Positions 11,085 through 22,162 of a DNA stretch of 64,000 nucleotides are shown piece by piece. This DNA comes from Archivesica marissinica. Taxonomy: Eukaryota > Mollusca > Bivalvia > Venerida > Vesicomyidae. The position numbers and the translations under genes were made by a program. The notes below the pieces were generated by a model. It ran no database searches. It worked only from the letters and a program-made list of their open reading frames with translations, and was not told where the DNA came from. Within the stretch, counting starts at the first letter, position 1; every line of letters starts with the position of its first letter. The stretch is taken from positions 47,581,579 through 47,645,578 of the forward strand of contig CM026398.1 of the NCBI GenBank assembly GCA_014843695.1, given 5' to 3'.

Positions 11085-12278
11085 ATGGCCAACAAGTCTG
11101 ATAGACTAATCTCAAACTTCACCAGCAATTTGGCAGCATGTTGGATGAAAATAAGATGTAAATTTGATGGTGGTAAGGTCACTAGCCGTTGTTTCAGAGG
11201 GTCCTTTTATGCTCGTTGCTATGGAGGTGGATTACGGTCAACCAGCGGACCAGCATGGTCACCTATGGTGTATGGGAAAGTAACAGGGAAGCAACCAGAT
11301 AACATATTCATCCAAACAACGATCAAAACATTACATACGCACAATGAAAAGACAACAAAAGCCAGAAACCAAATAAATCGCTACAAACGTAAAATGATCA
11401 CTAAACAAGGAAAGGTATCAAATTCAAAAAAAGCAAAACAGGCATATGGTCCTAATGTACTTCAGGACAGCACCGATCTACTGAACTGAACTGAAATTAC
11501 AGTGTGATGAGTATTATGAAGAAAATGTGAAAGTTTCAGAAATTGAGGCAACAGCTATAGAAATTGAAACAAGAGGTCAGTCAGTTAATGATCGGTGGAA
11601 ATATGAAAGAAGAAAACGCTTGACAAGTTCAATTTGTTGAGACATTGTTAGTCGGGGTTTGAATAATAATAGTCCAATACTCACCAAGCGTCTTCTTTAC
11701 TCAAATTTTGGAGGAAATGCATATACACGCAAGGGATTGATGGAGGAGGAAAATAGCCGCAAAGAATATATAAACATACAAATTAAAGGGAGACATGTCA
11801 TCTTAACCATTCCCGGACTCCAATTTCTGCTGAAAACCCATTCCTCGCTACATCTAGCGATGGGATTGTTCATTTGAATGATGGCACCACAGGATTAATA
11901 GAAATTAAGAATTTGTTGCAAAACAGGGATGTACAAATTGAAGAAGCTGCAAGGAAAGAAAAAACATTCTGTCTTGGTATTAATAAAAGTGGCAAACCTT
12001 CCTTAAAGAAAACACACAAATATTACTTTCAAGTCCAAGGTCAACTGAACATTTTAGAATAACAATGGTGTGATTTCATAGTTAGGAGGACTAATCCATA
12101 TGACATATATATTGAGCGGATATTTAGAGATCAGGAATTGTGGAGAAATAAAATGGTACCCAAATTGAGAGCATTCTATTTTTCTCATTTGCTACATGAG
12201 CTAGCAGTGCCAAGACATAAATCTGTCTCTGGAATCAGAAAGCCAGCACTTCCATGGGTGTGTAAATTTAAATGTTAA
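11085..12278 (+). pseudogene. Decayed YqaJ-type (lambda-exonuclease-like) nuclease gene
   Basis: The first frame (11085-11489) holds SNLAACWMKIRCKFDGGK and a GSFYARCYGGGLR block, followed after a frameshift near 11480 by WKYERRKRLTSS, an in-frame TGA (about 11638), then LLYSNFGG. Further on are FLATSSDGIVH, GLIEIKNL and a YYFQVQGQLNILE block, and finally WCDFIVRR, RD-ELW and PRHK. SSDG ... EIK ... Y-Q-QGQL is the layout of the YqaJ/PD-(D/E)XK nuclease fold, and the N-terminal block is one I associate with metazoan YqaJ-containing repeat proteins. At least two frameshifts and two stops show it is not functional. A L1/Tx1-like LINE begins shortly after its end. Family assignment rests on motif order only. 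Confidence 0.6.
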
Positions 12279-12449
12279 GCCTATTTAACGGTATGATGTA
12301 TTTAAAGCCTTGATATATTTATATCTAGCCATAATCTATGAATATTTTTAGATGTTATCAGCTACATGTACATATTTAGTGACTCATTCATTTTTAATCT
12401 TAAAGGCTCTCTATGCCTTTGTTTCCGTTTAGGCCTATATATAGAAGAT

Positions 12450-15400
12450 ATTTTTAAAACTTATAATGCACTGTGTATACACACATGCAATCCCAACAAA
12501 GTAACATATTTATATACGGTGGGATTATCCTGAAGAACATCGTACAAAACAATGATATCCACAAACTTAATGAAGAAGAAAAAAATTCCTTAGAAAATAA
12601 ATTAAGTTATCAAGAAATGTTAAATAGTCTCAAAAAAATGTCTAATTTTTCTTCTCCAGGAAGCAGTGGATTTACAGCATCCTTCTTCAAATTTTTCTGG
12701 AATGATTTGGGTCATTTTTTGGTCAGATCTATTAATTATGCATTTGATACAGGGGAATTATCTGTGACTCTCAAGCAAAGTGTTATAACATGTATACCAA
12801 AAGGAGATAAAGACAAATTATTTTTAAAAAACTGGCGTACAATTTCTTTATTGAATGTTTCATATAAGATTGCCTCTGCCAGTATAGCAAACCGTTTAAA
12901 AACTGTTTTAGCCAAATTAATAAGTGCAGATCAGAGTGGTTTTATTCCTGGGCGTTTTATAGGGGACAATATTAGGGTTATTTAATACATCATGTTTCAT
13001 ACAGAAAACTATCACAAGCCGAGAATGTTGTTGCTAATTGATTTTGCAACCGCTTTCGATTCCCTGTCATGAACATTTATGTACAATGTTTTAGTATTTT
13101 TAAACTTTGGTAACAATTTTATAAACTGGATAAAGCTTTTTTACAACGATATTAAATCGTGTATTGTAATCAATGGCCATCTATCAGACTGGTTTTCAAT
13201 AAATCGCGGTTGCCGTCAGGGCGATCCCTTATCCCCATATATTTTTATTATTTGCGCAGAAATATTAGCCATTTTAATTAAACAAAATAAAGATATAGGA
13301 GGGATTAAGATAAATGGTACGGAATTTTTAATATCTCAGTATGCAGATGACACGACATTACTCTTAGATGGAACAGAAAAATCACTTAGAAACACAATGC
13401 AAGTTTTAAAATTTTATGCTAGAATCTCGGGCCTATTTATAAACATCGAAAAAGGCAGTATGGATTGGTTCAATGAAAAACAGTAACATTATACTTTGTC
13501 CTGAATTAGGTTTGCACTGGGAATCGGTTAAATTTAAACTGTTGGGGATCATTTTTACCCTAAATCTTAGAGAACTAGTTCAAATAAATTATGCCACAAA
13601 AATCGAAGAAATAAAAATACTTTTTAAACAATGGTCTAAAAGAATTATCAGTCCAATTGGAAAAAATGTTGTTGTTAAAACTCTAGCGCTGTCAAAGATT
13701 AATCATTTGATAATGGGTTTACCAAATCCAAGTTCAGATACAATTAATTATATACAGAATATGTTCTTTAAATTTATATGGAATGATGGACCAGACAAGA
13801 TAAAAAGGAAAGTTATGACACAACCCTATGAATCAGGAGGACTTAGAATGATAGACTTAATAAGGTTTATGCTATCTTCAAAAGTTACTTGGCTTAGAAG
13901 ATATATGGCATACAATACTCAATATTTTGAATTTGTCAATACAATGTACCCCTTCATCTCCAATGTTGGCACCTTTGGAGGGGACTATTTAAAAAATAGA
14001 ATTCATACAGTTCAAACTTATTTCTGGTATGATGTTTTTCATGGGTATATCATTTTAAATGAGAATAAAACACCAGAAACTTGGAAAGAATTTCTCTCAT
14101 TACCAATATGGCACAATAATAAGTTCAAAATTGGTGGAACAAGTTTTCTCAACTTAAATTATGTAAAGAAAGGTGTAATACTAATAAATGACTTGATTGA
14201 CAAAAATGGTAATTTTTATTCCTATAATGATTTTAATACAATATATAATGTGCATACACATTTTTTGCAGTATCATAATATAATACATTCAATAAGAGAC
14301 TTTTTGAACATAATGAGATTTCCCCACAAACCAAATCATGAACCAAATCCCATACAGCCACTAGCAGTTAGTATTATAAATAAATGCAAGAAGGGATGTA
14401 GAGTGATCTATGACTCCATCCAAAACCCTGGAACGTTACCAATTTCTAATAGAAAATGGGTAACAGAACTTAACCTGGGAAATAACTTTAACTGGAGAAA
14501 TGTGTACAGACTACCCTTTAAACTAACACAAGATCCAAAATTACAATGGTTCCAATTTAGAATCAATCATAGGATTATTGGTACAAACTATCTTCTACAG
14601 AAAATGGGACTTAGAAATGACAATAAGTGCACATTCTGTAATCTACACCCAGAAACATTACTGCATTTGTTTTTGGAATGTCATGTTGTTGAGAATTTTT
14701 GGGGAAATGTGAAGAGATGGATTAATGAAAAATGCCCAGATAAAATCTCTTTTAAAGACTGAGAAATATAATGCTAGAAAAAATGATGCAATGAATAAAT
14801 TCGAACAAAATTGGAAGGAATTTGCAGTATTGTCCGGAGATGGACCCTAGTGTGTTGGTGTGTTGTGTGGAAGGCGGACCAGACTCTATATATAGCCCAC
14901 TCTCTCTACCTTGTATATGTACTCTTTTTTTCTTTTTCCCCCCCTTCTATTCTTTTTTCACATTCCAGTTTATCTAAAGTACATTTGTACTGTTTCGAGA
15001 GTGACCTCGTCTCTCGAGAATGACCTTGTTTTTGTTTTTTTTCGGTATAATAGCAATTCATGACTTATTGTTGATTTCACATTCATTACAATCAATATAC
15101 TGTTTTTATTTCCGAGCAGGAATAATTTATACCCAGGTAAACTTTTGACCTCAGAATCATACTGTTATTGTATATTTCAATAATCATTTATATGTATTAT
15201 TGATACATGCTCTTAAATGAAAACTTACAGCGTTTGATATATTATTTAATTTACATGAGTTCCTTAAAAAAATTATGCTAGCCTATTGTACTACAAAATA
15301 TAAACCTAAACTATAGTCTTGTCTTTTCTTTCGAACAAGACTTCTCTTTCTAGAAGACGTATCTTTGTTTTGGATATAATAATTCAATATTCTATAAATT

Positions 15401-15630
15401 TTAAATCAAAATATTACAAATGATTTGGTTTTTATCTCTTTATTGGTAAAGGGAGACAACTCATTAACCCGTTACATTTTCAAATTAATTTAGACTACTA
15501 TGTTAAATCAAGGTCATTGTGTATAATTACTATGTGTTGAATGTGATATCTATGACTATGTATATGCTACATTAAAACAAATAAAATAAACGGGGTTACC
15601 CACTGTTGGGGCCTCAAAAAAAAAAAAAAT
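12450..15630 (+). mobile_element. LINE-C: 5'-truncated L1/Tx1-like retrotransposon with poly(A) tail
   Basis: Reverse transcriptase in three frames: 12473-12985 (SPGSSGFTASFFKFFW, VITCIPKGDKDK, NWRTISLLN, SGFIPGRFIGDN), a broken stretch with LIDFATAFDSLS, 13079-13486 (GCRQGDPLSPYIFI and the catalytic QYADDTTLLLDG) and 13473-14762. The last frame carries the long C-terminal region ending in a Cys/His knuckle, CTFCNLHPETLLHLFLEC. RQGDPLSP with YADDT and this C-terminus fit the L1/Tx1 group. After a stop at 14760-14762 a pyrimidine-rich 3' UTR runs to CGGGGTTACCCACTGTTGGG and 14 A residues (about 15617-15630). The endonuclease and ORF1 are absent. Three frames and stops make it inactive. Confidence 0.9.
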
Positions 15631-15869
15631 ATAATGAAACTAAATACACCAAAGGGCTTATCATGTTTTTAACGGCCCTACATTAGATTGATAACATTTG
15701 TCAATCGGTTATTAAATTCTATTCTAACGAACCCTTATGTAACATTTTAAACATCTATCGTCTATAAGTTATTTACCATCGATTTATGTTGAATGTACCG
15801 TTTTCCGAAGTTTTCTTTAAATGTTTCAGTAGTGAAGGCAGTATTTTGTAACACATTTTACTATTTCAG

Positions 15870-16504
15870 TACACACAGTCAGTGAGTGTATCGGACTCTA
15901 GTGCAGTGAACATCCGTGTCAGTAAGAATATCCATTCCCTTTCATTGATCGGCCAGCCTTCAACCTCCCAAGACACTCTGCCATTGATCAGCCAACCTTC
16001 AACTTCCCAAGACACTCTGCCATTGATCAGCCAACCTTCAACCTCCCAAGACACTCTGCCATTGATCAGCCAACCTTCAACTTCCCAAGACACTCTGCCA
16101 TTGATCGGCCAGCCTTCAACCTCCCAAGACACTCTGCCATTGATCAGCCAACCTTCAACCTCCCAAGACACTCTGCCATTGATCAGCCAACCTTCAACCT
16201 CCCAAGACACTCTGCCATTGATCAGCCAACCTTCAACCTCCCAAGACACTCTGCCATTGATCGGCCAGCCTTCAACCTCCCAAGACACTCTGCCATTGAT
16301 CAGCCAACCTTCAACCTCCCAAGACACTCTGCCATTGATCAGCCAACCTTCAACCTCCCAAGACACTCTGCCATTGATCAGCCAACCTTCAACCTACCAA
16401 GACACTATGCCATTGATCAGCCAACCTTCAACTTATCAAGCCACTGTGCCATTGATCAACCAGCCTCCAACGTCTCAAGCCACTGTGCCATTTTTGCAAT
16501 CAAG
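15870..16504 (+). CDS. Internal exon of thirteen-residue repeats (partial gene, exon A)
   Basis: Opens after a pyrimidine-rich acceptor (CTATTTCAG, 15861-15869) in phase 0, since the frame is closed by TAA at 15849-15851. It ends before a donor AAG/GTATTA at 16505 in phase 2. The exon encodes 211 codons: a short Ser-rich leader, then fourteen copies of LISQPSTSQDTLP or close variants, the last three diverged (STYQDTMP, STYQATVP, PPTSQATVP). It joins exon B at 17481, completing an AGG codon. The repeats are Ser/Thr/Gln/Pro-rich, low complexity and probably disordered. The start exon was not found upstream, where a LINE occupies 12.4-15.6 kb. Intact frame over 14 repeats plus matching splice phase argue for a real gene; expression is unproven. 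Confidence 0.62.
15948..16493. repeat. 39-bp coding minisatellite, 14 copies, with four-unit higher order
   Basis: Unit ATTGATCAGCCAACCTTCAA plus 19 bp, 39 bp exactly, so each copy adds 13 residues. LIG instead of LIS occurs at units 1, 5 and 9, giving a 156-bp super-repeat. The opposite strand is also open through most of the array, a by-product of the in-frame period. Confidence 0.95.
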
Positions 16505-16611
16505 GTATTAGTGTGTCAATTGATTTACATATGTATTAGAAAAATTATCACATGTCATATTATTTATACATGCGAATGAATATACTGCTCTTAGTCTAAC
16601 TTAATAATAAC

Positions 16612-17222
16612 TTAAAGCAGCATTACATCGTAATAAAGAATGTTTTGGGTAAAATATAAATACTAATGTGTGTGTGTTTACAAAAATCGAAATAGTCGCC
16701 CAGAAACGATAAAATTCCAATAAATTTAAACCGTCGTATACGCAAATTTGTTTATCAACCCACGAAATGTAAACACGCACAGCGCGCATGCGTGAAACAA
16801 CAGAGGATGTAGAAAACAACGTATATATTTTGAACATGAAAGACTATCTATATATCTTCCTCATGTCGAACCCCTCGCGGGGATGTAGATATGTCCCAAA
16901 AAGACTTAGCTAACAGAGGTATGAATCAACATATCAAAGACATGTAATTGAATTAAAAAAGACAACGTGGGACAAATGGGGTCGATGCATTCTGAATGTA
17001 AACAAGTGCGGACAATGCGTTCCGGTTGTAAACAAGTGTGTGACCGATCGACTCCGAAAGTCCTACTTTTTCGAGTTTGTTTTATCGCAAAAAAACACTG
17101 TTTACCAAATGAACATAAGAATACAAAGTATAATTTTAGAACGTGTACCAGCATTGCTACCCGTACGTAAAAATTTAATTTTTCAAATATATTTTATTTC
17201 ATACGATGTAATGCTGCTTTAA
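16612..17222. mobile_element. TIR element (MITE-3) with TTAA flanks, in the exon A-B intron
   Basis: AGCAGCATTACATCGTA at 16616 and its perfect inverse TACGATGTAATGCTGCT end the element, and TTAA stands immediately outside at both ends (16612-16615, 17219-17222). No transposase is encoded in about 610 bp. TTAA target duplication is typical of piggyBac and Kolobok superfamilies, but the termini alone do not decide. It lies wholly between donor 16505 and acceptor 17480. Confidence 0.8.
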
Positions 17223-17480
17223 TATATAGGCTAATATTTTAAAACTATCATGGCTTGAGGAATTTCTTGCAATTGCATCACCAACTTCAACTTTCATTAA
17301 CAGACAACTAAATTCATAAATTGTGCAATTTAATTTATGAATGCAACTACAGGTACCAACAATCTGTACACATTTAGAAAGAAATGTATAAGTGACATTT
17401 TATAAATTAACCATTCCATTATTGTGTGAACAGTCTCGATAATTAAAACATAAAATATGTTGTGTATACATCATTTGCAG

Positions 17481-17700
17481 GACAAGACGGAAAGCAAACG
17501 CTAAGTTTGTTGGCAGAAGGATATCACATAGGTGGGATAATGAACATGGTGAGGAAGAATGGTACAGCGGTATAGTTCTTGGTGTAACATCTGGCAAAGA
17601 TGGTGCTGATAAAGCAGCGTATCAAATCCAGTACAAAGATGATAATGAGCTGTATGATGTAGAAGATTTACAGAAAGATTACGATGATGGCAATTTGTGA
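17481..17700 (+). CDS. Terminal exon with Tudor/chromo-like domain (partial gene, exon B)
   Basis: Acceptor CATTTGCAG (17472-17480), then one base completing an AGG (Arg) codon with exon A, then 72 codons and TGA at 17698-17700. The exon opens with a basic stretch (TRRKANAKFVGRRISHRW), then EEEWYSGIVLGV, AAYQIQYKDDNELYDVEDL and an acidic C-terminus (KDYDDGNL). W-Y-x-G-x-V ... Y-x-I-x-Y-x-D ... Y-x-V-x-x-L is the five-strand barrel signature seen in Tudor/chromo-barrel and related domains that read histone or protein methyl marks. Which ligand, if any, cannot be said. A SINE-1 inserted 42 bp after the stop, probably in the 3' UTR. The codon-level fit with exon A supports one transcript. Confidence 0.68.
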
Positions 17701-17742
17701 TTTAGTGATTTATAGATAACACTTCCATTTGTCTGTATTTTG

Positions 17743-18036
17743 ACAGACGGATCTGTAGTCCAGTGGTAACACGCTGGACTGGTAATCCAGGGATCGCAGG
17801 TTCGATCCCCCGTCTGACCCTAATAAAATTAACAGTCTTTCAGATGGGACGTTAAACCGAGGTCTCGTGTCGGTGCTGTACACCGTGCACGTAAAAGAAC
17901 CAGAGGAGATTCTGGAATTGGTCTGTGTGTATCATTGCACTATCCTCCAAAATCTAAAATAACTAATCTCTTCAGGAGGCGTCGCTCATATGGGAAACCG
18001 GTAGCGACGATAAATAAACATAAAACACACAAAAAA
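17743..18036 (+). mobile_element. SINE-1, full length with exact 12-bp target duplication (reference copy)
   Basis: Starts ACAGACGGATCTGTAGTCCA, with tRNA-like head to about 17816, conserved body, distal module CGCTCATATGGGAAACCGGT and an A-rich end. GTCTGTATTTTG occurs at 17731-17742 and 18037-18048. This defines the SINE-1 unit as about 290 bp. It sits just past the stop codon of exon B. Confidence 0.93.
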
Positions 18037-18048
18037 GTCTGTATTTTG

Positions 18049-18600
18049 TTCTGTATGGAGGTAGGAATGCCACAACAAAGATTATCAATAAGTTTGTTAC
18101 AACATCTGAATCCAGCTCTGTGATATTTTCTTACATGCCATAATGCCTTGAAAACGGACAGTGTTAAATCTCATCTGATAGTTATTTACATGTCAGATCA
18201 ACAAAAGACGACATCTGAATCCAGCTCTCTGATAATTTCTTACACTGCTTATTTCAAATAATACTTTAGAATTAACTTAGCCAGGTTATGTGACATCCAA
18301 ATGTTACAGCACTATGGCATACTAAATTGATACTAATAATTAAATACTAATATAAACAAATAAAATAAATAAATAAATTAATTAATCTCAAAAATGATTG
18401 AAATATATATCCCAACATGAAATTGTTTTCAATAATTTGATTATTAGTTTATATTCACACTCTCACACATTACCATGTACAGAGATGACCACTTATATAC
18501 CCCATACCTTGACCATGCACTATTTTCATTTTGACAGATGTGTTTTGCCATTAACCTTGGATTTCCCCTGATAGGGGTTGTTTACTTTATGTTATGTTAT
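18049..18600. other. AT-rich stretch with a short direct duplication
   Basis: ACATCTGAATCCAGCTCT followed by an AT-rich ending recurs at about 18104 and 18212, a diverged direct repeat about 108 bp apart. No gene seen; it may include the 3' UTR of the exon A-B gene. Confidence 0.4.
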
Positions 18601-18680
18601 GATTCGGGTTTTACGCCTGCATCAGCACCATTGTGGGCTATATCGCCGGCGGGCAGTTTACCTAACAACACCTTTTACTG
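18601..18680 (-). mobile_element. SINE-3 3' fragment
   Basis: Matches the distal end of the SINE-3 at 2476-2721 (GGGTTTTACGCCTGCATCAG through CCGGCGGGCAGTTTACCTAA). The tRNA head is missing. Confidence 0.8.
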
Positions 18681-19280
18681 ATGGATATTTTGAAGTGTTA
18701 CTTCCATATGTGTAGAAGTTAATACCTGGAGCACTTAAAGGAGACATCATAGAAGACTATATGTGTACTTGTTACAGCATAAGTGAAGACTATTCTTCAG
18801 GAAATGTGCACACAAATTGGACATATTGTGGTAGGTACCTGAACATTTTTAATTGCATTATTCTAAAATAGTTGTCTTTGAATATCACTGAATATAGTTC
18901 ACAATTGAACAGGATTAGTTAAATATCAAAATATTGCCCTGAAAAGACGCCAACGACTAATTAGAACTCGGACCCTATTTCAAGTTGACAGCCATTTTGT
19001 TTTGATCAAATTACCTTAATGACGTGATAATAATGTTCACGTTATCAGCTATCCTTTTGACTTTGTACACACTACACAACACATATTACTGTAAACCTGG
19101 CACGTGTACATTGTCATTCAGTAAGTGTTATTGCGGGAATTATGTGTATGTAATGAAACAAAGGTTTCATTTATAAACACAAGTAATGTCCTTCGCTAAA
19201 GTGGCATTCGAACCTGCATGACGTTTTCTTACTTAGTCGAAATTAAGTTCTTGCTTATATTCTTTTGTGGAACTTGTGTG
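18681..19280. other. Unassigned stretch
   Basis: No gene or repeat family recognised. Confidence 0.4.
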
Positions 19281-19557
19281 GTTTACGTTTATTTATCGTC
19301 GCTACCGGTTGCCCATATGAGCGACGCCTCCTCATTTTAGATTTTTTGGAGGATATTGCAATGACACAGACAGAGACCCATTCCAGGATATCCTCTGGTT
19401 CTTTTACGTGCATGGTGTAAAGCACTGACACGAGACCTCAGTTTAAAGTCCCATCTGAAATGCTTTTAATTTTATTAAGGTGAGACTGGGGCTCGAACCT
19501 GCAATCCCTGGATTACCAGTCCAACGTGTTAACCACTGGACTACAGATCCGTCTGTG
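19281..19557 (-). mobile_element. SINE-1, near full length
   Basis: Distal module at the low-coordinate end (TTTATCGTCGCTACCGGTTG), tRNA-like head at 19484-19556. Imperfect flanking TTTTGTGGAAC/TTTTGTGAAAC may be the target duplication. Confidence 0.9.
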
Positions 19558-19805
19558 TTTTTTTGTGAAACGGTTTAAGCAAGTACTTAAGTACATCATA
19601 ATATTTTACTAAGCTTCCAACTTAAGCAATAATTTAAGTCAAACCTAAGATTTGTTGATGAAACTGTGCCCAGGTTTTTATCCATTATTGCCACCAACAC
19701 ATCATGTTTTATGTGCGTGTTGTTGCATGCAAAGCCAGAGTAAACTTACTTGACTATCATCGAGTAGATGAAGAAAACAGTTTTCAATTTTATTGTGATT
19801 TCACG

Positions 19806-19998
19806 TACAGTCGACCTCCGCTAGGTCAAAGTCGGTTACGTCGAATTCTCCGAAGTCGGACCAAAGTCCCGTTTCAGACACTATCATTTTACATATAACT
19901 GTCTCCATTTATATCGAATTTCGTTTAAGTCAAACTTCGGTTATGTCGAAGTCTTTTGTTCGGTTCGACGGAATTCGACATAACGGATGTACACTGTA
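19806..19998. mobile_element. MITE-2 copy, TA-flanked
   Basis: Starts TACAGTCGACCTCCG and ends CGGATGTACACTGTA. The inner arms GTCAAAGTCGGTTACGTCGA and its inverse-like GTTCGACGGAATTCGACATA are partly complementary. Copies at 41743-41955 and 56771-56953. Termini and TA flanks fit a non-autonomous mariner/pogo-type element. Confidence 0.8.
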
Positions 19999-20138
19999 TT
20001 TTCATTGTTAAATATACTATTCTCCTGCATATTGCATATTATAATATTTTTTATAAACCATTTAATAGGGAGAAGAACTATATAAGTTTACTTTCGTCCA
20101 AATCCCTTTCAGTCTACTGCAGTTAATGTGCGCATACA

Positions 20139-20640
20139 TTACATGTAAACTGTTAATTTCTTGATTACATGTAAACTGTTCATTTCTTGGCTACATGTAA
20201 ACTCTTCATTTCTTGATTACATGTAAACTGTTCATTTCATGATTACATGTAAACTGTTCATTTCTTGATTACATGTAAACTGTTCATTTCTTGATTACAT
20301 GTAAACTGTTCATTTCTTGATTACATGTAAACTGTTCATTTCATGATTACATGTAAACTGTTCATTTCATGATTACATGTAAACTGTTCATTTCTTGATT
20401 ACATGTAAACTGTTCATTTCATGATTACATGTAAACTGTTCATTTCATGATTACATGTAAACTGTTCATTTCATGATTACATGTAAACTGTTCATTTCAT
20501 GATTACATGTAAACTGTTCATTTCATGATTACATGTAAACTGTTCATTTCATGATTACATGTAAACTGTTCATTTCTTGATTACATGTAAACTGTTCATT
20601 TCTTGATTACATGTAAACTGTTCATTTCTTGATTACATCT
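20139..20640. repeat. 26-bp minisatellite, about 19 copies
   Basis: Unit TTACATGTAAACTGTTCATT plus TCWTGA, with a TTGA/ATGA switch. It contains the palindrome TTACATGTAA in every unit. Not a multiple of three and no open frame. Confidence 0.96.
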
Positions 20641-20807
20641 CAGCATACTCAAATAAATATTGTCCAAACTAATTGTCTCGTGACTTGTTAGTTTTGTTCT
20701 GAACATATTTGAAATAGCATATTATTAGTATTATAAACACATTCGTGTATCAGATTCCAACATTGATATATCTAATATTAAAGTATTATGCATAGTGTAA
20801 GTAGGTT

Positions 20808-21058
20808 AGACAGCCGTCGTGGTCGAGTGGTTAAGGTCGCTGACTTGCATACCACTGTAACCTATCATCACTGATGGTTACTGATTCGAGCCCCGCTCAG
20901 AACGTGTCTCATTTATATGAAGAACAAAAGATTGCATTTTCTTACGGAGGTTGGTGTACAGTACGGGATAACCGCTGGAGCCTGCCCAGAACAGGTGATG
21001 TTAGGTAAACTTCCCGTCGCTCAAATGCACAACAGGTAGCGGCGTTAATTAAGCTTAA
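20808..21058 (+). mobile_element. SINE-3 copy
   Basis: Head CCGTCGTGGTCGAGTGGTTA, B box GATTCGAGCCCC, and the GGAGCCTGCCCAGAACAGG body as in the copy at 2476-2721. The last 60 bp differ (GGTAGCGGCGTTAATTAAGC instead of the CAGGCGTAAAACCC end). Confidence 0.85.
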
Positions 21059-21409
21059 ATAAAAAACACAAGTAGGATATCAACATAGCGCGTTACGAAG
21101 TACTGACACTGCATGTCTCTCGCGGATTTAACAGTTAATGCACAGTCCCGGAAACAATGCATGTAGTGTGTGCGCATGTGTGAAAGTGCGCGCGTGCGTA
21201 CGCAAGCCAGCCACAATGTGCTCTGAGTCAAGAATCCTACACAACCACTCATGTAGACTCATATGTGTCCACAGGTTAACAAATCTTACTAATATCGTAA
21301 TACACATTATTTGTTTATGTTATCCGTTCTTGGTGCAATAAGCTATGTGTGTTGGCACTCTACAGTGTTTTTTTTCAATGCTACAAATCTAGTCAGCATG
21401 TTTTCCGCA
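21059..21409. other. Unassigned stretch
   Basis: A short alternating purine-pyrimidine run (GTGCGCGCGTGCGTACGC, about 21186-21203) is the only notable element. No gene supported. Confidence 0.4.
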
Positions 21410-21735
21410 ATTTAGCCACATCTCACATGACCTTCAATAATGCTTAGCAACATGTTTACTAGAACGTGTCCTAGTCCAATGTGCGACATTTGTCCACACC
21501 TCACATGACCTTCATTACTGATTCGCAACATGTTTACCAGAACGTGTCCTAGTCCAATGTGCGATATTTGTCCACACTTCACACGACCTTCAATAATGCT
21601 TAGCAACATGTTTACCAGAACGTGTCCTAGTCCAATGTGCGATATTTGTCCACACCTCACATGACCTTCATTACTGCTTCGCAGCATGTTTTCCAGAACG
21701 TGTCCAGGTCCAATCAGCGATATTAGTCCATGCCG
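21410..21735. repeat. 78-bp minisatellite, about 4 copies, alternating types
   Basis: CTTC boundaries at 21432, 21510, 21588 and 21666 give an exact 78-bp period. Units alternate between an ATAATGCTTAGCAACATG type and an ATTACTGMTTCGCARCATG type, so the real repeat may be a 156-bp dimer. The - strand is open through the array (26 residues per unit, GHVRCGQISHIGLGHV), but there is no start or domain context. Confidence 0.9.
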
Positions 21736-21816
21736 AACGTGACCCACTATACTACTAGAGAGCATGTGTCGAACAACTTGTCTCGTGTAATAAACATACC
21801 CGTCAGGCTGATTGTA

Positions 21817-22058
21817 TTAACCCATTCAACACCAAGTAACTCACATGGACTGGTCCATGATATTCATAAACCAATAAATGAATCAGAAAATCACATTTGG
21901 ACAAGTTCATTTATCAAAATGGGTAATTATGTCTAAAAATAGTCATATCGCTGGCAAAAAGTGCAGATCCTGATGAGACGGCTCGTCACGAGCCGGCTCA
22001 TCTGGATCTACACTTTTGTGTAAGCCTATTTAGAGGTCTGCGGTGTTGAAAGGGTTAA
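21817..22058. mobile_element. piggyBac-like MITE with internal hairpin
   Basis: TTAA at 21817-21820 and 22055-22058 bounds the termini CCCATTCAACACC and GGTGTTGAAAGGG, an inverted pair of 13 bp with one mismatch. TTAA duplication with CCC-starting ends is the piggyBac signature. Inside, 21961-22013 folds into a 26-bp stem with three mismatches around a single-base loop. No transposase is present. Confidence 0.85.
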
Positions 22059-22162
22059 TAGCTTCTCTAACATCGCCCTCACAACTCCGGACCGCAGTAT
22101 ATTAGTCATATTTTGGAGGATAGCCAGGTGGGCGGCACACATACACGGTACCTCTAATAAGG

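Noticed and set aside
15866..16366. Protein-coding frame on the - strand opposite exon A
   Set aside because: Mirror effect of an in-frame 39-bp repeat; no splice or start support on that strand.
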